A stretch of DNA of 64,000 nucleotides from Apoda limacodes. Lineage: Eukaryota > Arthropoda > Insecta > Lepidoptera > Limacodidae. Where the stretch lies: NCBI GenBank assembly GCA_946406115.1, contig OX291542.1, forward strand, positions 37,343,321 through 37,407,320, in the 5' to 3' direction. Both the position numbers and the translations under genes were made by a program. This document shows, in pieces, positions 32,451 through 43,341 of the stretch (within the stretch, counting starts at the first letter, position 1; each line of letters starts with the position of its first letter). The notes under the pieces were generated by a model, which was not told the DNA's origin, searched no databases, and worked only from the letters and a program-made list of their open reading frames with translations.

Positions 32451-32599
32451 TAAAATTAATTAAATTTGTATTGTGTAAAACTACAGAACAAGATTTGCAC
32501 ACCAAAAATATTTGTTAGAATATGATAGTTCTAAGATTAATATGTTAAGACCATAATGTACCATATTCTTGCAAATAAAAATTATCTTATCTTATGAAC

Positions 32600-32935
32600 C
32601 GTGATAGTTACACACACAGTTGAAATTTTCACAGAAGATGTATTTCTGTTGCCGCTATAAAACATAGAATAAAATAAATTGGGCTCCCATACAAAAACCT
32701 GTTTTTTTTGCTTGATATTGATAACGGCAACAGGTAGACTCTTAAAATATTCACAGAATATTCAGTTACAAAGACACTTTGAAAATAAATTATATTTATT
32801 ATTAAATTTAATTAAAATAAAACAAATATTTAAGGGGGACTCCCATACAAAAACGTGATTTTTTTGCCGTTTCTATAGATAATTGTACGGAACTCTTCGT
32901 GCGCGAGTCCGACTCGTACTTGGCCGATTTTTGTT
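32600..32935 (-). repeat. Repeat K, copy 2 (inverted relative to copy 1)
   Basis: The reverse complement reads 'GGCCAAGTACGAGTCGGACTCGCGCACGAAG', 'AACGGCAAAAAAATCACGTTTTTGTATGGGAGTCCCCC' and, about 200 bp further, 'GCGGCAACAGAAATACATCTTCTGTGAAAATTTCAA', matching copy 1 at 28280-28440 but with an extra ~100 bp in the middle. It lies just beyond LINE H, so the two K copies flank LINEs G and H head to head. Confidence 0.65.
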
Positions 32936-34454
32936 ATTACTCGTTTGCTGTTACGTCTTCGTTCTATCTTTCCTTGTTACGTTGTTTTGTTTGAGTGTTT
33001 TTGTTTACTCCTATAGTTTAAGCAATCTGCAATTTGAACTTCCATTGGAGTCCCGCCTGCTTATAGTTGAATATTTAGTTTGTTTTAGATGCACTTGTTT
33101 ATGTCTTTTTAGGTCTTAATGTTTTAGTTGTTTTATTATTTATTTTTATTTACTGCTTTTTAGTTTTACTTTTTTTCGACTCGCGCTTGACTATTTTATA
33201 TGCTTTATAACTCTCGGGAGATGATTACCTTTTTATTTGAGACCTCATTAATTATATAAAAAATTGGATCAAAAAATAGTTGAACTAATAAAAGATTGAA
33301 TCATTCAGGTACTACAACACTATTTTTACGTTATCATAAGGTGGCATCCCACCAAATGTCATTTAATCTATAAAATTAAAAATTAAGGATAATGGAGACA
33401 ATTTGATTCTCTGTAGGCCAATATTAACCCATCCAATAAAAGTCTAACTACCTAAAATATGAATTTTAGGGACTGAGGAAATAAAATTTACTATGAATAA
33501 CCGGTCAAGTGCATGTTGTACGTACGTTCTTACTTATTAATCGACTATATTACTCACCAAAATAACAAGCTTATGAACTCATAAAAGATAAAAACAAAAC
33601 ATATACTAAGATACTCCTATTACCACAATGCTACCACTTCAAAGAGGGTTTTACCCATAGGTATTAATTACTCTGTGCTCTGTGCTAGTGCTGTCCAGCA
33701 CATATATACTTATCTACTGCTATAACCCACGCATTCATTTTTAAAAACCTAAGCAAAGACGAAGCAAGCTTGCCTACAAGATCGTATTAATGCGCGTTAT
33801 ATCTTTACCTACACGTCTGCACGGTATACACCGGAATCCTGTAACCATCGACAAAACTTAGCGTATAAAATTTACTCATTACAAATTAAGTTACAACCCA
33901 AATATACTTTACCCTTGCGTGCATATGAACATGAAATAATATTATTATTCTTATGTCTAGAACTTTAATACTTTATAGCGTAGCAAGCTTAGTCTGTCTA
34001 TACCTAAGTAAAAAAAAAACATCAACTTTACTCTAAATTTTGCCCTTGTGTGGACAAAGTAAATGGAATAAAATAAATTGTAAAATCCGAAGGGAAGCGT
34101 CGAGCACCAAAACACGGGACTTTCCTAACTTGGTATTTGATATGACCTTATCTTAGTTACATTACCTAAATTGTTCTTCGTACCATAAATATTGTTCAAA
34201 AATATATTTAGTATGTAAAAAGTAGTTCGGCACGTAATTATAAATATTACATACCATACGCTATTAAAATAAAAATTCATACGTAACTTACCTGTTACAT
34301 ACATCCTTATAAAATCCTTACGTTTTAAATTTTACTTTGTAATTAGGTATTTTACTAATGTATGTAATCGGTGTAAGAATGTAACAGTCTGCCTATACTT
34401 AATAAACGTAATCTTATGAATGTATATTTGACTGTTGATTAATGTGTATTTTAG
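32936..34454. other. Intron 2, right part: nothing recognised
   Basis: AT-rich. The small frame 32883-33119 encodes hydrophobic low-complexity sequence without known motif. No repeat that I can match inside the window. Confidence 0.45.
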
Positions 34455-34610
34455 CTGAGATATCTGTGGAGGACCCGGCCAACCCTCGCGTCACGTCGCT
34501 GGTGGGCATCCGCGGGTGGTCGCGCGAGGAGCCCGAGGAGCCCCCGCGGTTTCTGCCGCTCGGCCCTCGCCTGCTGCTTTACACATCCAAGCATCTAGTA
34601 TTCGTTAACA
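34455..34610 (+). CDS. Nup133: Nup133 exon 3 (beta-propeller)
   Basis: Acceptor 'GTGTATTTTAG' (ends 34454) and a strong donor GTGAGT (34611). Phase 1 in and out; the join with exon 2 makes G|CT (Ala), giving '..YAL-A-EISVEDPANPRV'. It continues 'TSLVGIRGWSREEPEEPPRF' and 'LGPRLLLYTSKHLVFVN'. The last strand corresponds to the 'AYLYNESAVYV' strand of vertebrate Nup133, part of the last propeller blades. 156 bp, GC-rich, codon use matching the other exons. Confidence 0.85.
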
Positions 34611-35124
34611 GTGAGTACACACTAACTAATTTTTGATATAATCACAGTTCTATCACCTAATAAGACAGCTCTTCGTACAAAAATGCCACTGGTATCTTTT
34701 GCTATTTTTAAAAAACACTGATAACGAGTTGAAATCGTTTAAATGTTATTAATAAAATGTCAGCGTTGTCGGGAAACAAAAAAGGGATTTTTACCTAATA
34801 CAATATTTACGCGATTTCAACTTTTTAATTGTATGTTTTTTAAATGTGAAGAAATCGCGAAAGGTCAAAATCACTTCTATTTTCTCAGACATTTCATTGT
34901 GTTGCACGCAAAACTCAATACAAGAATAAATCTTTCCGCGGGAGCTCTTAATCGGTGTAAAAGTATTCTATATATATCTTTATCCTTTTAGCTATATCTG
35001 TACTAATAAGCTAGGACATTTAGGCGTTCCGTTACGGAAAAAAACGGTTTGTACTCCGGGAGTGGTGGCAGAAGTGAAAACATATTAGCTATTTACTTCC
35101 CATCACTTCGTATACATATTTATT
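34611..35124 (+). other. Intron 3, left part
   Basis: No gene. 34930-35000 ('CGCGGGAGCTC', 'AAAGTATTCTATATATATCTTTATCCTTTTAG', 'ATATCTGT') resembles 35395-35470 and belongs to a widespread insect repeat type ('...GGGAACT...TATCC.....CTGTGCCAAA'). Confidence 0.4.
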
Positions 35125-35480
35125 TATATAAAAGTTTTGACGTAGCATATTTGACATCTCAATCTGTCATAAAATTAAAATCCCATATCCAACCTCCCTG
35201 TAATACTCATAGTATCGCCATATACTAAAAATAAAAACTAACCTAATGTAAATAAAGGTTACGTGTCCTGACGCGAGTTCCGTCTTACGAACGCGAGTTT
35301 AACATTTTTTACCGATCACAAAAAAAGTGCGCAACGCCGCTAAAGAAGTTTTCACTTCAATAAGAAATAAAATATTCGTAATATGCGAACAATACATTCC
35401 CGGGGGAACTTTTGATCAGGCTAAAATGTATTCTATATTTATCTTTATCCTTTCAGATACCTGTGCCAAAAATCTTGGAA
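35125..35480 (+). repeat. Repeat E, copy 2, plus adjacent interspersed repeat
   Basis: 35131-35230 matches 17033-17130 almost base for base, including 'TTGACGTAGCATATTTGACATC'. 35235-35365 carries the modules 'CTAACCTAATGTAAATAAA', 'GACGCGAGTTCCGTCTTACGA' and 'AAAAAAAGTGCGCAACGCCGCTAAAGAAG', with fewer internal repeats than copy 1. 35385-35470 continues as the generic repeat described for 34930-35000. Confidence 0.7.
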
Positions 35481-37822
35481 ATAGTGTCGTTCTGTACGGC
35501 GCGCGGCGTTAAGGAATTAAGTATTCGAAATATGCGTAAAAATGCGAATAGAATGTTCTTGTAGGAGCAATTTATCCGGTTAAGCCTGTGTCACTCTCAG
35601 GCTTATAAACTTACTATCTCTGTGCTAAAAACCTGCTCGAATCGTTGCTCCGTTACTGATTATAATAGGACAATTAAATTAATAATAAAAAAAAATTATA
35701 GAAGGACAAACCAGCACACGTATTAGTATGAATATGGGTACTGCAAAAAAATATACTAAGTAAGTGAAACACGCAACACATCTTCAAAAGGATAATAGTA
35801 CATTGTTCACCGAGGGTCAAAATTGACCGAGTAATAACGAGGGTGTCGTTTATACACACGAGGTAGGAATCGTACACCCGAATGATATATAGTGCTCAAT
35901 ACTACACCTACGAGGAAAATGAAAGATAATAAATTGAAATGTAAACATGCTTAATTAACATTTATATTAAAATTATTACAATTGTTAAAAGAAATATAAA
36001 ACGTTAATTTTTTGAAATGCTATAAAATATGACATAACTATTACCTATAATTTAAAATAAAATATTTATTATTCTTTAATATATTCTCCTGTTTCTCTCG
36101 AACCAGAATTTTGATAACACTTTTGGTTTTGAATTGAAATAACAAAATGTAGGTAGCATATTATTATTGATAGAAATATCCCATAAACTTCGAGTGATCA
36201 TGATATATCGATTTAAAACCAAAACACGTGTGAAAGTGAAGTGCACTCTTCAATTATAAAATAAATACATAAATAGTATTAATTTACATTTCTTTGGTAG
36301 CGGTAGCCTGCGCGGGCGACGGGCGGCAGAACAGTTGTGGCCTCTATGCTGAGAGCACGTATCGATTTTTTCCTAAAATTTGTAGCTGTGCCGAATAAAG
36401 TTTTCAACTGCGTGAAAACATTTTTTTATGTCTAGTATATTGTTTTTTTTTTTTATAATATTCAGCGAAAGGATGCATTTTTATTTGTGGAAAGACGCAA
36501 TATTTTATTTAAGTAGGTAATTTATTTAAAATTAGTAATTTGAAGTTGTTAAGTAACTGTGGAATTTTTTTTTATTTGAGTTAATATTATTGACCTAGTT
36601 ATGTCAGGAATATCATTCAGCCTCTCTATATTCTTGTAAGCTTTATGTATACATACACATACACATATACATACACATACACATACACAGCGCCCACGCA
36701 GTAGACGGCGCCAGCCGATGATTTTGCTGAGGTGACAAGTCTTTGTACTTTAAGCTAGGAGTTAAGGCAGTCTGTAATTAGCCACCGATTGTATTAGACC
36801 ATAGTTTATAAAACTACTTTTTAAAAACATTTTCGTGCGCTGTCTGAATGTGACTACCTACATATTGCGATAGGACGTATTGTCATTATGTTTCTTATTT
36901 TTGTGAAACGTATGACGTATTAGTTTGAATTGTGATATAATATGTGAAGAAGTTGGAAACTGCTTCGAAGTAAGATTTTACTTTTTTTCCCTTTCTGAAC
37001 TTTTTGTAAAACACCACATACATTATTAACAATAAATTAAAAACTAAATAATTATAAAAATGTAAAAAATCAATTACTTTGCATTTAAGATTTAAAAAAA
37101 GAGTACTTTTTGTTCGTTCCTAGTTCAGATTAACGAAACAAACACCCAATTCACTGATTTTTATGCAGTGCTGAATAGCTTACCAAAACTAAAAATTCGG
37201 CATTAGCATTTTAATTATTGAATACAAACCGTAAACTGTTTTTTGTTATCCACGGAAGAAAAACATGTAAGAAGATGAATAATTAATGTCCCTTATTTTA
37301 TTCAACATGTACTGGCCCTTAGCAATCACGGACCTTTAGGTTGCTCATCCGATGACATTGCCTAAGTGGGTGGGAAGCAAATGGGGCCTTTTTCGAGCTT
37401 TTGCATAAATAATACAGTAAATATTTTCGTTGTTCATTTATAATATTGTTTTTATTAATTCATACTTTTTTACTTGCAATTTTGTAATTGTAACTAAAAT
37501 ATAAACAATGGCAAGAAACCAAAAACTAGTGCATAAGCACTGTATTGTACTCAAGTGTACTAACGAATACAATAAGATGTGTATCTGCTGATTTATTTAT
37601 TTCTTGTCGTGGACTGTAACGTCACGATTGGATTGATCCTTAGCGTTCGTTTTACTATTTTCGCTCACATTTTTGTACTTTTTAATATCTGAAATTTATA
37701 TTGTAGGTATAATTCTAAAGTAATATTGTCAAAATAAAATCTTGACTATATTTAAATTAAATGCATGTTTTTATGATCCAATCTTTTATATAAGTTTAAT
37801 TTGATTTTTATACATACTTATC
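35481..37822. other. Intron 3: no gene; one microsatellite
   Basis: AT-rich, no supported ORF. A short (ACATAC)n-type microsatellite runs at about 36645-36690. 36300-36360 is locally GC-rich but has no open frame matching Nup133 and no exon signals. Nothing else recognised. Confidence 0.5.
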
Positions 37823-38940
37823 CTAATCGTAAAAAACAAACATATTTGTGAAAGTCCCGTACCCGTCCGCCGCTGTACTATCGCTACTAGGCACAGGTTG
37901 AACAATACCTCCGTCTTCTGCCTCTCCTTCATAATTTTGTGGGACTATAACAGTGTCTGATGGCTGAATAATTGTATCATTGCTAACTACATTGGGTGTT
38001 ACTGGTATAGCAGGTGGTGACAAAAAGGTTTGAGTATTTAATTTTATTAAATTTTCAGAGAGAACTATTTTTAAACCAAAATATCTTAAAATTTGAACTG
38101 AGTTAATTAGACTTTGAACATTCTATTACCTACAATCTCTTGAATTGTCCCCAATTTCCAAAATGATTTTCTGGCTCTATACCACCGTACCCACACTGTA
38201 TCTGCTACTTTAAAATGTCTTACAGTTTTTTGTTGTACTCTGTCATCTAAGATTGCACAATTTTCTTTTGGAAAAATTAAATCAAGCTTAGATCTTAAGT
38301 CTCTTTCTAACATTAAACTAGCAGGCGTCATTCCTGTGGCACAGTGAATAGTATTTCTGTAGTCGAACAAAAATTGTAATAATTTTTCATGTATGACATT
38401 TACTGTAAGATTTTCCATAATAATACATTTCAACATTTTATTACAGGTTTTAACAGAATTTCCCCCCTGACCATTAGAACACGGATGGTACATTGGACTG
38501 TTGATGTATTTAATGCCTTTATTTTTGCATCGTTGTCTGATAGTATAACGTGAGGAAGTCCAAATACTGAAAACAAATACTTTAACTTACTGATCAAGGC
38601 GCTAGTACTGGTGCCATTACCCATGAATAAGCATTCAAGCCATATACTACACGCGTTAATTACCACTAAGTATACTCTTTGCCCTATTGTCATAATCAAT
38701 GTGTATACGCTGCCAAGGCGCAGGGCGCGGCCAAGCCGCCTATCCACCGCTCAATGTCCGCGTCTATACCGGGCCACCACATTCTACTACGAGCTGCACT
38801 TTTGGTTTTAATAATACCTAAATGTGAGATATGTAACCCTCGTAGCATTCGCTCCCTGTAAATCTGAGGAATAATAACCTAATGTCCCCGAAGCAAACAA
38901 CCGTTTTCTAACTGAAAATCTGTTTAACATTTAAAATAGG
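37823..38940 (-). pseudogene. Ty3/Gypsy (element 2): integrase, broken
   Basis: From 38940 downward: the integrase zinc-binding region ('HISHLGIIKTKSAARRMLWW' about 38770-38840), the catalytic core in pieces ('LSDNDAKIKALNTSTVQCTI' in 38430-38747; 'YHPCSNGQGGNSVKTCNKML' in 38107-38493, the latter the conserved HP.SNGQ.E region), then 'FLFDYRNTIHCATGMTPASL' and the C-terminal 'FKVADTVWVRWYR'. A Pro/Thr/Ser-rich tail (37823-38023) ends Pol. Frame changes occur near 38450 and 38750. Same element as the parts up to 40873. Confidence 0.85.
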
Positions 38941-39640
38941 CTAAAATCGATTTCGGGGCCAAACAAAAGACATCATAAAAACATATTTAATTTTTGTTCG
39001 AATAAGGTACCGACGCGCGAGAAAATAAATCTGCTACTAAATATATTTTTAGTAGTTATATATTGAACGACATAATTATATGCAGATAAAATTATTGCAT
39101 ATCTTTGTAATCTAGATGCTGTCGTCGTTGATATTTCACTGTCTTTATTAAAAATTGATATCAACGGTTTTTGGTCGGTTTTCAAAATAAACGGTTCTTT
39201 ACAACCGTATAAATACTGGTGAAATCGTTTGACACCAAAGATTATAGCCGTCGCCTCTTTTTGAATCTGACTATAATTGCGTTCGCTGGGTACTAGAGAT
39301 CTAGATCCGTAGGCAAGCGGCCGTTCTTGTCCCGCAGCGTCCCGCTGCGACAGCACGGCCCCGAGGCCGTCGGGGCTCGCGTCCACCGCTAGCACGAGCT
39401 GCGCTGCAAGTCGAAGTGAGCGAGGTCCCGGTCCGACGCCAGCTCACGCGACGAATGGCTTGACGCTGTTTCTCGCCCCACTTCCTCTTAGCTCCCGCAC
39501 GTAGCAACTCATGTAGCGGTTTTAAAATACTAGACGCTTTTGGAACGAAACTTCTATAGTAGTTCACTACGCCTAAAAATCGCTTCACTACGGTCACATT
39601 TTTCGGCTGCGGAACTGCTATTTTGGGTTATATGATTTAC
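38941..39640 (-). pseudogene. Ty3/Gypsy (element 2): RT thumb and RNase H
   Basis: 39301-39597 has 'KRFLGVVNYYRSFVPKASSI' and 'LKPLHELLRAG', the RT thumb and connection. 38973-39395 is the RNase H domain: 'MLAVDASPDGLGAVLSQRDA', 'LAYGSRSLVPSERNYSQIQK', 'GVKRFHQYLYG', 'LKTDQKPLI'. The two frames overlap out of register around 39390. RT motifs 1 to 5, including the YxDD box, are missing: at about 39630 the sequence goes directly from the protease end to the thumb. Confidence 0.85.
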
Positions 39641-40240
39641 AGAACTAAAAACGAAACCAAATGCGGTCATAAAATCCCGGCCTAATAAGGGCGGACCTCC
39701 GTTTTCAATTATATAAATTATTAGCTTTTTTGTCACGTTTTTATAGGTTACATTCTTAACTAAACACCCAATAGGCGAAATTTTATGACCGTCGTATAAA
39801 AACATTTTTAAATTACACGATTCCAGCTGAGTGTCTTGAAAAAAACTATTGTAAAATTTACGTGAAATAACAGAAAAACCTGCACCTGAATCTATCTCCA
39901 TTTCTATGTTTTTATTGTTTATAATTACACTTACAGTATATGGCTTAATGGCTTTAAAATTTTTTTGCATTCATCGCAGTCACTACCCCCTTCTCCGTCG
40001 CTCTGATTCGAAATTTTATTCAATGAATACTCATTTCGCGAACACATTTTCTTTAGATGGCCTTTTTTCCACACTTGTTACACTTATAGTTTTTGTATAT
40101 AAACTTAATGCTATTGTGATTTTTTATTCCACACACTTCGCACCGAAATTCTGCTCCCCTACAAATACGGTAATCAGATGTCGGCTGTAGCGTCGGCGGT
40201 ATCGGCGTCGGCGGCGGCGCTAGGCCCCGCGCCGCTCGTG
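39630..40240 (-). pseudogene. Ty3/Gypsy (element 2): protease and zinc knuckle
   Basis: 39554-39970: retropepsin with 'MEIDSGAGFSVISRKFY' (catalytic D-S-G) and the closing 'PPLLGRDFMTAFGF'. Upstream, 40000-40160, the zinc-finger end of Gag reads 'CEVCGIKNH' and 'YKCNKCGKK' in a frame broken by a 1-base loss, so the second knuckle is disrupted. Its 5' side is GC-rich (40180-40265). Confidence 0.75.
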
Positions 40241-40297
40241 CCTCGCGCTCGCTGCTTCTGCTCCCAGTGAAGTGACGCGACAGTTCTGCTCTGGCTC

Positions 40298-40873
40298 TTA
40301 TTTTACAGCATCATAACTACAGCTGGCAAAGTTACCCTCGTTTCTGTACTGTTGAGCGCATTCGGCCTGCTCTGCCAATTCTAAGGCTCTGGATAACGTG
40401 AGCTCCGACGCGTCTTGATCAAAAACCTTATCTCGCCCGGGACCCCTTCCCAGGCCAAGGACAAAACGATCTTTTGAAACCTCTTCTAGAGCGACACCGA
40501 AGTTGCAGTAAGCTGCCAATCCTCTAAGACGTGCCACCCATTCTCCCAAGGTCTCTGATGATTCACGCGTTGCTTCGTAAAACTTTGCCCGGTCCGAGTA
40601 TGTGGATCTCTTTGGCGTAAAATGAGCGTCCAATAAATTAACCAGCTCAATGTACGATTTTTTTTCTAATTCGTCCAGGTAAGCCAAGTTCCGGGCCAAA
40701 CGGTACGATTCGTATGAGAGGTGTGTTAGTAGCACAGCACTTTTCTTTTCGTCTTTAACGTCGTTCACTTTTAAAAATGGGTTTAAACGGCTTTTAAATA
40801 TTGACCATTCCGTTGTCTTACGGTCAAAAAACGGAAGATTTCTAATATAAGAAAATTTTTTTTTACGGTTCAA
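40298..40873 (-). pseudogene. Ty3/Gypsy (element 2): Gag capsid
   Basis: 191-codon open frame starting at 40873: 'LPFFDRKTTEWSIFKSRLNP', 'KKSAVLLTHLSYESYRLARN', 'HFTPKRSTYSDRAKFYEATR', 'GEWVARLRGLAAYCNFG' and 'LSRALELAEQAE'. This is the capsid region of insect Gypsy Gag. Its frame is intact to 40298, but it is separated from the zinc knuckles by a stop. Different family from the Gypsy copy at 1-1773. Confidence 0.85.
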
Positions 40874-41870
40874 AATATACTCGCCGCCAGTGAACTAAAT
40901 GATACACAAAACTATTCTCAACGCTGGTTTATTGTCCACTGAGTGCAGGTAGGTGGATCGTGTACATACATATACTTCAGATGCTCAGTCTAAATATTCT
41001 ATGGCATTGTCATTGAAGTGCTGTGCACTTCCGCTCGGTGGATAAGTTTTTGTAAAAAACTAAAGGTGAGGGGGATTAGTGGGAAAAGAGGAAACAGATA
41101 TACTCAAGTCTATTGAAATGGGGAACGCTTTGAAGTCCTTAAAATAAATTGCACTAATTTTTACCATGAAGTCAATTTTGTTGAATGGCATAAGGCCTGC
41201 TAAGGAACCCGTAATTGTCTCTGGCTTGCTTAAATGATAGAGTGAGATGCTGCTGTATAGTGTGTCTAACAATGTAGTACGTTCCGAACTAATTACTATT
41301 TTTAGGACGGTTTCAACGCTAAAGCGACCTAAACATTTATACTGTATTCAAAATAATTTAAACACATTTATGCTAATATTTAATCTTTATTTTTTCAAAT
41401 GTTAGTAAATATTGAAATTTATTCATTTATTTTATATTCATTTGTTTAAGATTTTACGCAATAAAAACAAATATTAACAATTTAAGTTTTAAAACTTAAT
41501 TATGCTTTTGAACGTGCGTCACTACAACATCGTGTATTGCGTCCCCAAAGACAATAGTTTTAGTGAAGTGTTAGTGGCCAGTGCACCCGGTGCATACTAC
41601 AGCATCTTCCCAGCTTCTACGCCGCGCCGGTATTGTCCGGTTCAATACGGATTCCAGCAACGGTCGCTGGCGGCGACGTCGGTGAATAAGACATAACATT
41701 GTTATTAATTTATCTTATCCCCCAGTTACTTCTTAGTCTTATCTACCAGTAAATTCCCTCTGTGTAAGCTAGGCTTCTACTGACGATACACACGGACTGT
41801 CACCCCTACGTTGAGACGGCTGTCACATATGGTCAGTATCCAACAGTAAGTTTCTGTTTTACAAATTTTT
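40874..41870. other. No gene; possible Gypsy leader then unknown
   Basis: 40874-41060 is where the leader/5' LTR of the minus-strand Gypsy should be; no second LTR is recognised to the left of 37823. Short frames (41060-41272 minus, 41502-41696 plus) have no known motifs. Confidence 0.3.
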
Positions 41871-42540
41871 TGAAATTTTATTTTAAAAACGGATACATTG
41901 TCCTGTAAATGAGTTATCTATTTTCTTAAGCCTTGTGTGAATCAGAGAAAGTTTGTGCCTATTTCGAGTAATACGATTATGAATATCGTTTTTCTTTTTA
42001 AAGCAATTAATATTTTTATAAACACAAATTAAATTATCTAATATATACTGAGGTAAAATATACATTTAAATTAAATTAACTAATACGGTTAGGTTAGGAC
42101 ATTGATTTCCTTAAATTTATCTCTTAAGGAGTGTCTATGGGATAGATTGTAAATTGCTCGAACAGCTCTCTTGTACAGCACAAAGATTGTTTGAATATCA
42201 GCTGCGTGTCCCCATAGTAAAATACCGTAGGACATCACTTATCAAAGTAGCATACTATCCGGGCAGTAGCTGCGGCCGTAAGTTAACGAATCTTTTTAAC
42301 CGCGAATGCTGCAGAACTAAGCCTATTCGCCAATCTAGCTATATGGGCCCCACTGAAGCTTTGTATCTAGGGTGATACCTAAGATTACTGTATTATCTAC
42401 AATATCTAACTACTGTGAACTATGAATAACAACTTTATTCATAAATTCATTTCAGCGATAAAATGCCCTAATAGCAGTCTCATAAAATGTCATAAAGTTA
42501 AGTAGCCTTGGACCTACTTTAACACGACTATAAGCATTTG
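41871..42540 (-). pseudogene. LINE family C relative, copy 3: RT C-terminus
   Basis: Broken minus-strand frames read 'VILGITLDTKLQWGPYS' (near 42375), 'MSYGILLWGHAADIQTIFV' (42240-42185), 'YKRAVRAIYNLSHRHSLRDK' and 'HTRLKKIDNSFTGQCI', parallel to LINE C copy 2 ('FLGITLDSKLQWGPH', 'YGILLWGSAADVNTIF', 'RAIRAIYKLGSRISLRDR', 'DTRLHKISNSFMGQCI') but clearly diverged from it, so it is a sister subfamily. Confidence 0.75.
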
Positions 42541-42607
42541 TTTGAGTAAAATATTCAAAAAAAAATACGGCATCCTAAAAGTACAAAAACAGCGATAACA
42601 AAACAAA

Positions 42608-42645
42608 CAATAAGAAATCGGTCAAGTGCGAGTCGGACAAACACC
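42608..42645 (+). repeat. Repeat K, copy 3 (fragment)
   Basis: 'AGAAATCGGTCAAGTGCGAGTCGGAC' matches the outer end of repeat K copy 2 ('ATCGGCCAAGTACGAGTCGGAC', reverse complement of 32909-32930). It breaks off before the minisatellite. Confidence 0.5.
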
Positions 42646-42671
42646 CACCCCACCACCGTTCCGCAACACCA

Positions 42672-42797
42672 TTTACTGGTTACTGCTGCAGCTTTACTGG
42701 TTACTGCTGCAGCTTTACTGGTTACTGCTGCAGCTTTACTGGTTACTGCTGCAGCTTTACTGGTTACTGCTGCAGCTTTACTGGTTACTGCTGCAGC
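42672..42797 (+). repeat. Minisatellite, 6 x 21 bp
   Basis: Six consecutive, nearly identical 21-bp units 'TTACTGGTTACTGCTGCAGCT' (7-residue repeats in any frame, for example YWLLLQL). Directly after it stands the LINE B 3' terminal segment; in the other LINE B 3' end (54340-54370) the corresponding site has a single 'CTTACTGCTGCAGCTTTATACTGAGTGAGG'. The array therefore looks like local expansion of LINE 3' UTR sequence. Confidence 0.85.
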
Positions 42798-42925
42798 TGT
42801 ATACTGAGTGAGGTCCTTTTTGGCTTGGCGCAACAAAAGAGTATCTCTTTAGTATTAGTAGAGTACTATTGTATTTAGTATGTAAGTGTGTTGCGCATAT
42901 TGCTAAATAAATTATGTATTTTTTA
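42786..42925 (+). mobile_element. LINE family B, copy 2: 3' terminal segment
   Basis: 'TACTGCTGCAGCTGTATACTGAGTGAGGTCC', 'TTTTTGGCTTGGCGCAACAAA', 'TATCTCTTTAGTATTAG' and 'GTTGCGCATATTGCTAAATAAATTATGTATTTTTT' match 54347-54475, the 3' end of LINE B copy 3. No coding part is present here, so this is an extreme 5' truncation. 42926-43341 holds no recognised feature. Confidence 0.75.
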
Positions 42926-43341
42926 CGTTATTTACGTTTACAGGAAAAAGACAAGAAAGTGTTTTAGTTGAGTAAACGATACACAAGTCTATTATTTTCT
43001 TCTTCTACGCAAAATACTATAATCTAACTTAATATTTGAACATCGGTATCGTGCATACAGTCATACGAATTGATGCAGCATTTACTTTGTTAGATTACCA
43101 GCGTTCCAATGTTCAGTGTGCAAATCTCTCCTTTAGCAGCGGTTTAGTTGAGGCGAGGAATTGATGTGTATTGCACAGTATAGTGCAATAATCATCTTAA
43201 CTGCTTTTGACGCAAGATTGAAAAGTCGTTGCATCATCGAGATGTAGCCAAAAAATGTAAATCGAAAAAGAAAAATGTATCTATTTAATATTATTAAAAA
43301 TTTACGATTAAGAATATCAAAATTCACAGCAGTTGATTTTT

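Noticed and set aside
36300..36360. GC-rich patch in intron 3 as an extra Nup133 exon
   Set aside because: No open frame matching the family, and exons 3 and 4 already join in phase with continuous family similarity.
41502..41696. Short + ORF with 'GAYYSIFPASTPRRYCPVQY' as a possible host exon
   Set aside because: No match to Nup133 or to any family I know; frame closed by a stop and without convincing splice sites.
42555..42836. Minus ORF with repeated 'AAVTSKA'
   Set aside because: Antisense reading of the 21-bp minisatellite; no coding evidence.
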